64,000 nucleotides of DNA. Origin: Gillisia marina. Its GTDB lineage: Bacteria > Bacteroidota > Bacteroidia > Flavobacteriales > Flavobacteriaceae. Shown one piece after another: positions 7,189 through 14,798 of the stretch; the first letter of the stretch is position 1, and each line of letters opens with the position of its first letter. The position numbers were made by a program, and so were the translations under genes. Under the pieces are notes generated by a model. It ran no database searches. It was given only the letters and a program-made list of their open reading frames with translations, and was not told the origin of the DNA. Location: NCBI RefSeq assembly GCF_000258765.1, contig NZ_AJLT01000012.1, positions 1 through 64,000 on the forward strand. The letters are read 5' to 3'.

Positions 7189-9462
7189 ATGAAAAAAACA
7201 TTTTTAAATTATAAAAAATCAATTGGGTTGGTTGCAATTGCAGCCATGGGAATAGCTCCTATGATGCAAATTCAAGCCCAAGAGAATCCAAAAAACAAAA
7301 TGGAAACTAAAGCAGATAAAAAATCAGAAAATATCCTATTATCCAAATGGACCGGGCCCTACAATGGTGTCCCTGCATTCGATAAAATGGAACTTTCCCA
7401 ACTGCAACCGGCCATAGAAATGGGTATGGAAATGCATTTAAAGGAAATTCAAAAAATAGCAAATAATACCGAACCCGCCACTTTTGAGAACACCATAGTT
7501 GCAATGGAAAGATCTGGTAAAGCCTTAGACAGAGCTTTTACTTATTATGGAATTTGGAGCAGTAATGTTTCTTCACCTGAATTTAGAGAAATCCAACAAA
7601 AATTATCTCCAAAAATTTCAGGGTATTCCTCGAAGATTTCGCAGAATAAAAAATTATTCGAGCGCATAAAAACGGTTTATGACAACTCTCAAAAAAATCC
7701 TTTAGATGAAGATCAGCAAAGGGTGGTGCAACTAATCTATGAGAATTTTGCCATGGAAGGTGCTAATTTAGATGAAAAATCTAAAAAACGATATGCAGAA
7801 ATAAATAAGGAGCTATCTAAACTATATACCAATTTCTCTAACAATGTGCTGCACGACGAAGAAAGCTATGTAACCTATTTGGAAAAGAATCAATTAGGAG
7901 GATTACCGGATTCTTTTGTAAAGGCTGCTGCTAAAGCTGCTACAGACAGAGGAAAAGAAGGGAAATATGCCATTACCAACACTCGTTCTTCTATGGATCC
8001 ATTCTTAACCTATTCTGATGAGCGAAAGCTTCGTGAGAAAGTTTGGGAAACGTATTATTCAAGAGGAGATAATAATGATGAATACGATAACAACGAGTTA
8101 ATTTCTCAAATTTTAAAACTTCGAAATGAGCGTGTCCAATTAATGGGTTATAAAAATTTTGCTGAATGGCGTTTGCAGAATAGAATGGCGAAAAATCCTG
8201 AAAATGCGATGCAACTTATGAACGCTGTTTGGCCTGCTGCACTTGCAAGAGTGGAACAAGAAGTGGCAGATATGCAAGCAGTTGCAGAAATGGAAGATCT
8301 GGATATCACTATAAAGCCTTGGGATTATAGATATTATGCTGAGAAAGTTAGAAAGCAGAAATACGATCTAGACTCCGATGAGGTTAAACAATACCTGCAA
8401 TTAGATAATCTTACACAGGCCTTATTTTTTACCGCCGGAGAATTATTCAATTTTAATTTTAAACCGGTGGCAGAAGGTAGTGTTCCGGTTTTCCACGAAG
8501 ATGTGAAGGTTTGGGATGTAACCGATAAAACTTCTGGTGAGCATATTGGACTTTGGTATTTAGATCCCTACGCAAGGCCGGGAAAAAGATCTGGAGCATG
8601 GGCTACTACGTATAGGAGTTACACCACATTCGATGGAAAAGAGACCGTTTTAGCTTCTAACAATTCTAATTTTGTAAAACCAGCACCTGGAGAACCGGCC
8701 CTAATATCTTGGGATGATGCTACCACTTTTTTCCATGAGTTTGGACATGCCTTGCACTTCTTATCGGCTAATGTTAAATATCCAACATTAAATGGTGGAG
8801 TTCGGGATTATACAGAATTTCAATCCCAGCTACTAGAACGCTGGTTATCTACAGATAAAGTAATCGATCAATTTTTACTACATCACGAAACAGGAGAGCC
8901 AATTCCTGCCGAATTGGTGCAAAAAATTAAAAACGCTGCTACTTTTAATCAGGGGTTTGGAACTACAGAATTTTTAGCTTCCGCACTAATGGATATGAAA
9001 TATCATACCATAGATCCTTCCAATATAAATCCGAAGAATTTTGAAAAGAAAGCTTTAAAGGAATTGAATATGCCTGAGGAAATTGTGATGCGTCACCGTT
9101 CTCCACATTTTGGTCATGTTTTTTCCGGGGAAGGTTATGCAACCGGATACTATGGATATTTGTGGGCAGATGTTTTAACAGCAGATGCCGCTGAAGCTTT
9201 TGCAGAATCTCCCGGAGGTTTTTACGATAAGGATATGGCTGCCAAATTGGTAAAATATTTATTTGCCCCTAGAAACGCTATGGATCCTGCGGAAGCTTAT
9301 AGACTATTTAGAGGAAGAGATGCAAAGATAGATGCGCTAATGAGAGACAGAGGTTTTCCTGTACCCGAAACTACTGAAACCAAAGAAGATCTTAACGAAG
9401 ATAAAATGGAAGATGTAAATGAAGAAATGAAAGAAGATCAAGGGGATGGAAATCAGAATTAA
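7189..9462 (+). CDS. dcp: peptidyl-dipeptidase Dcp, M3 metallopeptidase
   Basis: 757 residues with a signal peptide (MKKTFLNYKKSIGLVAIAAM, ending near IQAQ-ENP), so it is periplasmic or outer-membrane associated. M3 peptidases cut dipeptides from peptide C-termini with one zinc. The zinc site FFHEFGHALH has His516, Glu517 and His520, with the third ligand in DYTEFQSQ about 27 residues later. GHVFSGEGYATGYYGYLWADV near residue 650 is the conserved substrate-contact segment. The extreme C-terminus (last 30 residues) is a highly acidic tail of Glu, Asp and Asn that the usual Dcp lacks. A strong terminator follows. The family assignment is firm; nutritional use of peptides is inference. Confidence 0.92.
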   Translation: MKKTFLNYKKSIGLVAIAAMGIAPMMQIQAQENPKNKMETKADKKSENILLSKWTGPYNGVPAFDKMELSQLQPAIEMGMEMHLKEIQKIANNTEPATFENTIVAMERSGKALDRAFTYYGIWSSNVSSPEFREIQQKLSPKISGYSSKISQNKKLFERIKTVYDNSQKNPLDEDQQRVVQLIYENFAMEGANLDEKSKKRYAEINKELSKLYTNFSNNVLHDEESYVTYLEKNQLGGLPDSFVKAAAKAATDRGKEGKYAITNTRSSMDPFLTYSDERKLREKVWETYYSRGDNNDEYDNNELISQILKLRNERVQLMGYKNFAEWRLQNRMAKNPENAMQLMNAVWPAALARVEQEVADMQAVAEMEDLDITIKPWDYRYYAEKVRKQKYDLDSDEVKQYLQLDNLTQALFFTAGELFNFNFKPVAEGSVPVFHEDVKVWDVTDKTSGEHIGLWYLDPYARPGKRSGAWATTYRSYTTFDGKETVLASNNSNFVKPAPGEPALISWDDATTFFHEFGHALHFLSANVKYPTLNGGVRDYTEFQSQLLERWLSTDKVIDQFLLHHETGEPIPAELVQKIKNAATFNQGFGTTEFLASALMDMKYHTIDPSNINPKNFEKKALKELNMPEEIVMRHRSPHFGHVFSGEGYATGYYGYLWADVLTADAAEAFAESPGGFYDKDMAAKLVKYLFAPRNAMDPAEAYRLFRGRDAKIDALMRDRGFPVPETTETKEDLNEDKMEDVNEEMKEDQGDGNQN

Positions 9463-9485
9463 GTAAACTCAATTCTTTAAAAATA

Positions 9486-9518
9486 AAAAAGCCCAAACTC
9501 TTAGAGTTTGGGCTTTTT
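9486..9518. terminator. bidirectional intrinsic terminator
   Basis: A 15-base perfect stem (AAAAAGCCCAAACTC with its complement GAGTTTGGGCTTTTT) and a TTA loop. With A on one flank and T on the other it can end both dcp and the convergent small lipoprotein. Confidence 0.9.
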
Positions 9519-9540
9519 GTATATTACAAAATAGCTATAA

Positions 9541-9762
9541 TTAGTTTACAGCAGTTTCATTCATCGTTTCTTCCACTTCTACAGTTTCTTCGTTCAAAGT
9601 ATCTATAGTTTCCTCCATTGGTGTTTCAATAACTTCTACAGGAGTTTCAACTTCTGTTTCGATTACTTGAACTTCTTCAGTTTTTTCAGCTGAATCTTCT
9701 TTACAAGAGGTAAAACTTAACACTAATGCGATAGCTGCAATAGTAAAAAATGATTTTTTCAT
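9541..9762 (-). CDS. small acidic lipoprotein
   Basis: 73 residues. MKKSFFTIAAIALVLSFTSC is a lipoprotein signal peptide with Cys20 as the acylated residue. The mature 54 residues are nearly all Glu, Thr, Val and Asn with no cysteines or aromatic residues (for example EVETPVEVIETPMEETIDT) and look disordered. A good promoter lies 30 bases upstream. Function unknown; such Glu/Thr-rich lipoproteins are frequent in Flavobacteriia. It is a real gene because it has signal peptide, promoter and terminator. Confidence 0.75.
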   Translation of the reverse strand: MKKSFFTIAAIALVLSFTSCKEDSAEKTEEVQVIETEVETPVEVIETPMEETIDTLNEETVEVEETMNETAVN

Positions 9763-9791
9763 TTTGAAAATTATTAATTGATTTAGTGCGC

Positions 9792-9825
9792 CAAATGTAA
9801 TCGATTTTAGAATACAAAAATCAAA
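9792..9825 (-). promoter_or_regulatory. promoter for the small acidic lipoprotein
   Basis: On the minus strand TTTG (9825-9822), 22 bases, then TACATTTG (9799-9792), an exact -7 consensus. Predicted start of transcription about 25 bases before the ATG at 9762. Confidence 0.6.
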
Positions 9826-9961
9826 ATAATAATTATTTAAAAAATATTTTAGAACCTCTCAACTATATGAAATTCAGAATATTACAATAAAAATTTCCTG
9901 AAACACAACTTTCATAATAAACCTACCAGATCTAAAAGATGTCATTCTACTTTAAAAAACC

Positions 9962-10174
9962 TCAATTCAAAAGATGGGTTTCTTTGTGGTGTGCTAAAAG
10001 TTGCTTCAAGCTTTCTAAATAATCATATAATACTTCAGAATTTATTTTTGGATGTTCTTTAAAAGGTAGTGTTAGGGTGTCTTCATCTAAAAACTTATAG
10101 ATCTCGGGATATTTTGTTTCAATTTCCAAGGTGATTAAAGTAATCTCGTCTAATAATCTGTTGAATCTTTCCAT
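9962..10174 (-). CDS. small hypothetical protein, second gene of the zinc-ribbon operon
   Basis: 70 residues, mostly charged and helical (MERFNRLLDEITLITLEIET at the start, YLESLKQLLAHHKETH at the end), without signal peptide, membrane segment or cysteines. It follows the zinc-ribbon protein after 19 bases and so is probably cotranscribed with it. I do not recognise it. A DNA-binding or regulatory helper role is possible but unsupported. Confidence 0.65.
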   Translation of the reverse strand: MERFNRLLDEITLITLEIETKYPEIYKFLDEDTLTLPFKEHPKINSEVLYDYLESLKQLLAHHKETHLLN

Positions 10175-10193
10175 AACGTTAAGGTTTAAAAAG

Positions 10194-10457
10194 TTACATA
10201 ATGCTCATGTGCCAACGTTTTAAATAAGGTAGTTGTTTAATTACTTCTTGAGCTTCCTCCAACGTGATCTCATTATGCATCTCTGCCATTTCTATAAGTT
10301 TCACTTCCAATTTGTGAAGCGATAAGGAATGATCTGTAAATTCCCCATTATCAAAACAGTGTACACAGTATTCATCATTTTTGGTATTATCTCTATTAAT
10401 TCCCATAAGTTCTTTAGCAAATGGCAATCCGCAACTCTGACAAATTAAAGGCTCCAT
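10194..10457 (-). CDS. small zinc-ribbon protein
   Basis: 87 residues. The N-terminal half has two Cys-x-x-Cys pairs, CQSCG (residues 6-10) and CVHC (31-34), spaced and surrounded as in the putative zinc-ribbon family PF12674, followed by a helical C-terminal half with a KLIEMAEMHNEIT segment. The family often occurs in short stand-alone proteins of unknown role, some near transcriptional regulators. Here it is divergent from a Crp/Fnr-type regulator across a repeat-containing 423-base spacer, so it may be under that regulator's control (inference). Confidence 0.75.
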   Translation of the reverse strand: MEPLICQSCGLPFAKELMGINRDNTKNDEYCVHCFDNGEFTDHSLSLHKLEVKLIEMAEMHNEITLEEAQEVIKQLPYLKRWHMSIM

Positions 10458-10880
10458 AACTTGATTTTTTATGATTAGTCATTAATTAAAATTTACAACC
10501 TTAAAACTCCTTTAATTTAATGAAATCTTACTTCATATAAAATGAAATCGCTTCTAAATATTCTTAAAATTTCATTTAACACCAAAGTTAAACGATACGA
10601 CATAATCATTTAATTATCAATTAATTATCAATTAATTATCAATTAATTAAATTAGTGTAGATCTTTTTATTTCCTACGTGTTTTTTAAATTTTCCATCGT
10701 ATATTTACAACTCAAAACAGAGTTTTTTGCGCATCTTTGAAATTTTAAAAAATTGTCTTCAGGATCTACAAATTTCTTGTTCCAGTGCGATTACTCTTCA
10801 CCCTATTTATATTATAATTTGAATTTTAATTGTAATTAAAATTCCACCCTTCATCCACTTTTTCAAAACTCAGAAAAAAG
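10458..10880. other. divergent intergenic control region
   Basis: No gene is visible between the zinc-ribbon operon and the regulator gene. It holds two direct copies of AATGAAATC (10519 and 10541 areas) with an inverted ATTTCATTT near 10570, the phased 11-base repeats described separately, and an AT-rich stretch before the regulator start. I found no exact TAnnTTTG element. Confidence 0.6.
10610..10649. repeat. three and a half tandem 11-base repeats
   Basis: The unit TTAATTATCAA occurs three times exactly (10610-10642) and is followed by a partial copy, TTAATTA. The period of 11 is about one helical turn, and each unit contains ATCAA, the half-site of an Fnr-type box, so a protein would meet three half-sites on one face of the DNA. 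Located 230 bases upstream of the regulator start. Confidence 0.8.
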
Positions 10881-11897
10881 ATGAAAAACATTCTTGTTAT
10901 AGATACCGATGTGATACTCTCCAAAAGTTTAAAAACTTTTTTGGAAGCACATTCCTATGAAGTATCTGTAGCTCCAAACTTACAGGCAGTAGATAAGCTT
11001 ATTTCACAGAAAAAAGTAGATGTAATGATTTATAATAAGTCCAATCCTAAGTTAAATGGATCCGACTCTTTATCGAATCTTAGGTCAAGCCAGTCCGCCA
11101 ATAATTTTCCTGTCATTTTAATCTCAGATAATGGAAAAAAGAAGGACAATCAATTAAAATATTTTGACCAATTAGAGACACCACTTAATTATCATAGATT
11201 ATTAAGATCTATCGAACAAAGTTTAAAAAAAAAACCACTAAAAAAATCTGAGGGCACTAATGAAATTGATATCTCATGTTTAAGTGAATTAAAAGAACAT
11301 ATTTTTAAAACTGAAGAAAAATCTTTTGTCTCTAAGGGTGAGACAATCTACAAACAACATAAAAATGCCACTTGCATTTATTTGATAGAAGAGGGATTGA
11401 TAAAGACCTTTAGAATGGATGAATATGGAAAAGAATTAATTACTGGACTCTACAAAGATCTAGATCTCTTCGGTTTTTATTCTTTTAAAAACATCTCTAT
11501 GTATCCTGAGACTGCAAAAGCATTGAAAGATTCTACGATTTTTAAATTCCCAATAAAATCGTTTCAAAAGATCCTTGGAAAGAACAATGATATCGCCATG
11601 GAGTTTGCCCAAATACTTTCAGACCATGTTAGCAGCCTAAAAATGCATATGTTAGACTTGGCCTATGCTTCGGTTTTAAAAAAAACAACAAATACCCTCC
11701 TTCATTTTGCTGAAAACGTTCTAAAAAATCCAACAGATAGTATAAATCTCTCAAGAAGTGATCTTGCAAGCGTTGCCGGAATTTCTACTGAAAGTTTAAT
11801 TAGAAGCCTAGCCCAACTTAAGCAGAACAATCTAATTGCTGTAAACGGAAGAAATATTAAAGTTTTAGATCTTAAAAAGTTACACTATATAAAATGA
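10881..11897 (+). CDS. degenerate receiver domain fused to Crp/Fnr-family regulator
   Basis: 338 residues in three parts. Residues 1-118 fold like a response-regulator receiver (KNILVIDTDVILSKSL), but the phosphoacceptor Asp position in DVMIYNKSNP is Asn and the conserved Lys before Pro is replaced (FDQLETPLNY), so phosphorylation is unlikely. Residues about 145-255 are a cyclic-nucleotide-binding-type beta barrel (GETIYKQ, IEEGLIKTF, LFGFYS). Residues about 285-330 are a Crp-type winged helix with recognition helix SLASVAGISTESLIRSL in nearly canonical form. No Cys cluster for an iron-sulphur centre is seen. The next genes are hsp20 and usp, whose upstream regions carry matching dyads, so it is their likely regulator. 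Confidence 0.88.
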   Translation: MKNILVIDTDVILSKSLKTFLEAHSYEVSVAPNLQAVDKLISQKKVDVMIYNKSNPKLNGSDSLSNLRSSQSANNFPVILISDNGKKKDNQLKYFDQLETPLNYHRLLRSIEQSLKKKPLKKSEGTNEIDISCLSELKEHIFKTEEKSFVSKGETIYKQHKNATCIYLIEEGLIKTFRMDEYGKELITGLYKDLDLFGFYSFKNISMYPETAKALKDSTIFKFPIKSFQKILGKNNDIAMEFAQILSDHVSSLKMHMLDLAYASVLKKTTNTLLHFAENVLKNPTDSINLSRSDLASVAGISTESLIRSLAQLKQNNLIAVNGRNIKVLDLKKLHYIK

Positions 11898-12065
11898 AAG
11901 ATTTCAGAGAAAATTCTAATCTAAACTATGCTGAAAATTCTAAAAATGTTAAAGTTGAGAAAGTTGATATTTATCATTTTTTATAGCAACTACATCCTTT
12001 AATTTAGTCTTCAATATTACTAAAGACAATTTAGTAGTAGCTTATTTAAAATTAATTTGGGGTAA

Positions 12066-12089
12066 TTGATTTTATAGCGGTTTAATCAA
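12066..12089. promoter_or_regulatory. inverted repeat TTGATT-N12-AATCAA
   Basis: Perfect six-base arms equal to Fnr half-sites but separated by 12 bases rather than the usual four. It is upstream of the terminator-bounded stretch ending at 12230. It could be two half-sites for the neighbouring regulator or chance in AT-rich DNA. Confidence 0.35.
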
Positions 12090-12193
12090 AGAGAAGATGT
12101 CAAAGGCGATATTAGATTGAATACACATATATTACTTCGGTAAGATCACTGGTATTCTTGAAACGTCTAAATAACGCACTTAATATCTTCTAG

Positions 12194-12230
12194 GAAAGCA
12201 GGAAATTTATTTTCCTGCTTTCGTCTTTTT
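12194..12230 (+). terminator. intrinsic terminator upstream of hsp20
   Basis: GAAAGCAGGAAA (12194-12205) pairs perfectly with TTTCCTGCTTTC (12211-12222) around a five-base loop, followed by GTCTTTTT. Ends the transcript from the regulator gene or from a short RNA, and isolates hsp20. Confidence 0.8.
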
Positions 12231-12274
12231 AAGTCCTAAAGCATTTAAAATTAACATATTATAAATTTTTGATT

Positions 12275-12288
12275 ATGATTTTTATCAT
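12275..12288. promoter_or_regulatory. Crp/Fnr-type operator ATGAT-TTTT-ATCAT before hsp20
   Basis: A perfect 14-base palindrome fitting the Fnr box TTGAT-N4-ATCAA at all but the outermost base of each arm. It lies 73 bases before the hsp20 ATG. The adjacent gene for a Crp/Fnr-family protein makes it a candidate operator. Confidence 0.5.
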
Positions 12289-12360
12289 TTTTTTTGTTGA
12301 AATAAAGCAATAATTTCGGTACAGAAAATTTCAATTATTAATTTTTTAAACTTCAAAATT

Positions 12361-12849
12361 ATGTCATTAATTAAAACAAACAAACGCCGACGATTTCCAA
12401 TGCTTAGCCAATCCCTAATGCCACAGGATCCATTTTTTTCTGAAATGATGAGTCCAAGAAGAAGTCTATTTAATCTTAATAGATTGATAAATGCCGATTT
12501 TGATGATGGTTTTGATTTATTCCCTTCTTTAAATGTGCGAAATTTAGAAAATGAATTTGAAGTAGAATTAGCTGCTCCAGGTCTTTCTAAAGAAGATTTT
12601 AAAGTAACTATTGATAATGGAATCTTAAATATTTCTGCAGAAATTGAAGATAAGCAGGAAGAAAGAGATGAAACTTATATGCGAAAAGAATTTAGTTATC
12701 ACTCTTTTTCTCGTTCCCTTACGCTACCGGAAACAGTAGACGAAAATAAGGATGTAAAAGCGCAGTATAAAGACGGTGTACTAAAACTTAAATTACACAA
12801 AATAGATGAGGCAAAATCCAAACCAGCCAAAACTATAAAAATTGCCTAA
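12361..12849 (+). CDS. Hsp20/alpha-crystallin small heat shock protein
   Basis: 162 residues. A Phe/Met-rich N-terminal arm (about 1-55) is followed by the alpha-crystallin domain (about 57-150): LNVRNLENEFEVELAAPGLS, DNGILNISAE, FSYHSFSRSLTLP and the diagnostic YKDGVLKLKL (A-x-x-x-G-V-L type) near residue 138. The short C-terminal extension KPAKTIKIA holds the I-x-I motif that docks on neighbouring subunits. It is an ATP-independent holdase. It has its own terminator and an Fnr-like dyad upstream, so oxygen- or redox-linked control is possible (inference). Confidence 0.93.
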   Translation: MSLIKTNKRRRFPMLSQSLMPQDPFFSEMMSPRRSLFNLNRLINADFDDGFDLFPSLNVRNLENEFEVELAAPGLSKEDFKVTIDNGILNISAEIEDKQEERDETYMRKEFSYHSFSRSLTLPETVDENKDVKAQYKDGVLKLKLHKIDEAKSKPAKTIKIA

Positions 12850-12872
12850 GACTTGTTTATAGCATCTGTGGC

Positions 12873-12905
12873 AAACGATCCTACAAAAGTAGGATCGTTT
12901 TTTTT
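12873..12905 (+). terminator. intrinsic terminator after hsp20
   Basis: A 12-base perfect stem (arms 12873-12884 and 12889-12900), AAAA loop and a run of T. Ends the hsp20 transcript. Confidence 0.9.
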
Positions 12906-12930
12906 ACTATATCGAATCAAATTTATGTAG

Positions 12931-12944
12931 TTGATTTCGGTCAT
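12931..12944. promoter_or_regulatory. Crp/Fnr-type site TTGAT-TTCG-GTCAT before usp
   Basis: A quasi-palindrome of the TGA-N6-TCA type, same layout as the site before hsp20, placed 50 bases before the Usp start codon. It supports shared control of hsp20 and usp by the nearby Crp/Fnr-family regulator (inference). Confidence 0.45.
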
Positions 12945-12993
12945 AGTTTTCCATTATAAATTCTCATAATTTTAACAATATAAAGCTAAGATC

Positions 12994-13848
12994 ATGAGAA
13001 AAATTCTTGTTCCTACAGATTTTTCCAATAGTGCTTTAAACGCATTAAGATTCGCTTTGTCTCTTTTTAAAGATGATGCAACTACATTTTATTTATTAAA
13101 TGCTTTTCAGCTTTATTATTTTACTACAGAGAGTCTTTTGGTTCCAGAGCCTGGAGAACCTGCCTACGACGAAGCAAAAGATGCCTCAGAAACTGGTCTA
13201 GACCATGTAGTAGATCAAATTGCAATTATTTCAGACAGTCGTTGTCACCAATTTCAAACAATTTCTTCTTACAATAATTTAATTAATGCAATTGATGAAA
13301 CAGTTGAGAATTATAAAATAGAATTAATTGTAATGGGTACAAAAGGGAATAGTGATCCGGCAACAAGTTTATTTGGTAGCAATGCAGTAAGTGTAATAGA
13401 AAACATCAAAAAATGTCCATTGCTCATAATTCCGGAGCAAACTCCATATTTAACAAAGGCTTCAAAGGAAATCGTACTGGCTACCAATTATAAAACACCG
13501 TATAGATTAAAAGAAATTAGTTATCTAAAGGATATAGCCCAAAAATATGAAGCTGCAATTAGAATTCTTTATATCAAAGAGCACAAGCAAGTTAGCGATG
13601 AGCAATTGTCTAATAAGCATATATTGCAGGAATACTTAAAAGATGTGCCACATACCTTTCATACTTTAAATCATATTAAAGTTTTACAAGGAATTCGGTC
13701 TTTTATAGAAAGTAGAGAAAGTACCATGTTGGCTTTAGTAGATAAAAAACACAGTTTTCTTTACAATCTCTTCTCTAAATCTATTTTAAAAGAAATAGGT
13801 TACAAACCAAAAATTCCAATCCTCGTTTTACACGATTCAGAACTTTAA
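12994..13848 (+). CDS. two-domain universal stress protein (UspA family)
   Basis: 284 residues. The first domain (about 1-147) starts with KILVPTDFSNSALNALRFAL and ends with the nucleotide-binding loop VMGTKGNS-x8-FGSNAVSVI, fitting G-x-x-G-N-x9-G-S/T of ATP-binding Usp proteins. The second domain (about 155-284, EIVLATNYKTP to PKIPILVLH) keeps the fold but lacks the loop. Cytoplasmic. In Bacteroidota, tandem Usp proteins are often made under oxygen limitation or stationary phase. The operator-like dyad upstream and the neighbouring Hsp20 and Crp/Fnr genes fit that picture. Confidence 0.9.
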   Translation: MRKILVPTDFSNSALNALRFALSLFKDDATTFYLLNAFQLYYFTTESLLVPEPGEPAYDEAKDASETGLDHVVDQIAIISDSRCHQFQTISSYNNLINAIDETVENYKIELIVMGTKGNSDPATSLFGSNAVSVIENIKKCPLLIIPEQTPYLTKASKEIVLATNYKTPYRLKEISYLKDIAQKYEAAIRILYIKEHKQVSDEQLSNKHILQEYLKDVPHTFHTLNHIKVLQGIRSFIESRESTMLALVDKKHSFLYNLFSKSILKEIGYKPKIPILVLHDSEL

Positions 13849-13860
13849 ACTCAAAAGTAA

Positions 13861-13894
13861 TTTGCTTGCTATTTTTTTTTTAAACTTATCTTTA
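13861..13894 (+). promoter_or_regulatory. possible promoter for the coiled-coil protein
   Basis: TTTG (13861-13864), 22 bases, then TATCTTTA (13887-13894), one mismatch from TAnnTTTG. Located 37 bases before the ATG at 13931. Confidence 0.3.
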
Positions 13895-13930
13895 TGTAAC
13901 ATCTCATGTTGAACTTTTAAATTTTGCAAT

Positions 13931-14354
13931 ATGGCTACCTTAACTAAACAAAGTGGTTCTGCAAACGAAAAAAAATGTAGAGGAGCTTCTTGAGGACACT
14001 CGAGAATGGAATAAAAAACTTCAAATAAGTTCTGAAGAAATCAACTTTTTAAGTCAGTTCCTTTCAGCCGATATTTTTCAAAAAGATCTTCCAAATCTTT
14101 ATGAAAATCTTTTCACTTTTTCTGATAGACTGACAGATTTAAGAACTGAAAAAGTAGAGCTTCGCCAGGCCGTTAGTAATCACAAGAATGACATTAATGG
14201 AATGTTGGAATGCGAAGACATTTCGTGTGAATCTTTTTATTACACACAACATGAAAAATTAGAAAAACGAATTGAAACCTTTCTTTCTAATTTCAATGAG
14301 TTTCAAACAGAGCTGTTTGTATTCTGCACGAATAAATTACGTATGACCAACTAA
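13931..14354 (+). CDS. coiled-coil hypothetical protein (frame broken at an A8 run)
   Basis: From the ATG at 13931 the frame reads MATLTKQSGSANEKK and then ends shortly after a run of eight A (13968-13975). Seven A would join it to KNVEELLEDTREWNKKLQIS and give about 140 residues. The product is helical and charged, with heptad-like Leu/Ile spacing, and one CEDISC pair near residue 94. No signal peptide or known domain. It follows the Usp gene and could be a stress-related accessory protein. Function unknown. The break is the common homopolymer type in this window. Confidence 0.7.
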
Positions 14355-14798
14355 TTACTTTTTAGTAACTGAAATTTCTTCACCTTTATCTGCCAATATT
14401 ACCTTTATTGTCATAATGGCGTAAATCATATTTTATTAAATAATTCTCAGTCCCAAAGTGTTTTGAAGAATTTGTATTGAAGAATTATCACTAAACCCCT
14501 TAATTTATTAAAAATAAAATCGCTTTTAAAATGATGGGACTCAAGCCCTAATCATTCTTATATTCCTGAAAATCAAGTGTTTAATGTTTTATTTGTTTGT
14601 AAAATTTTTCAAATTTCTAAAAGTTACTGATTTACCTACTATTTCATTTGAATTTTCTAAATTCTATAATTCTTAATTTAATAACTTCAATCTATAATAT
14701 TCTTCTTAATTCGAAGCCTAGTATGGTCTTTGCACCCTTCAATACTGAAAATCGCCCGAATTTAATTTTGGTGAAATCATTTAACAAAATACAAGAAA
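14355..14798. other. 444-base spacer without a recognisable gene
   Basis: AT-rich with no convincing coding frame. A minus-strand frame of 24 codons at 14355-14429 (ending ADKGEEISVTKK) could be the last trace of a lost gene. TAATTTTG at 14763-14770 fits the -7 consensus for proC, but no -33 element is seen at the right distance. Confidence 0.5.

Larger units (their letters stand above)
11898..12360. other. long spacer between regulator and hsp20, possible small RNA
   Basis: No protein gene is visible. It contains the inverted repeat at 12066-12089, about 100 bases of unassigned sequence, a strong terminator at 12194-12230 and the dyad at 12275-12288. The terminator lies almost 300 bases behind the regulator stop, so either the regulator mRNA has a long 3' end or a separate short RNA of about 120 bases ends there. 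Confidence 0.5.

Noticed and set aside
10469-10480. TGATTAGTCA-like dyad near the zinc-ribbon start
   Set aside because: TGA-N4-TCA spacing differs from the TGA-N6-TCA sites before hsp20 and usp, so I do not count it as the same operator.
14355-14429. Minus-strand 24-codon frame ending ADKGEEISVTKK
   Set aside because: Too short, no ribosome-binding site or promoter, no recognisable domain. Kept only as a remark on the spacer.
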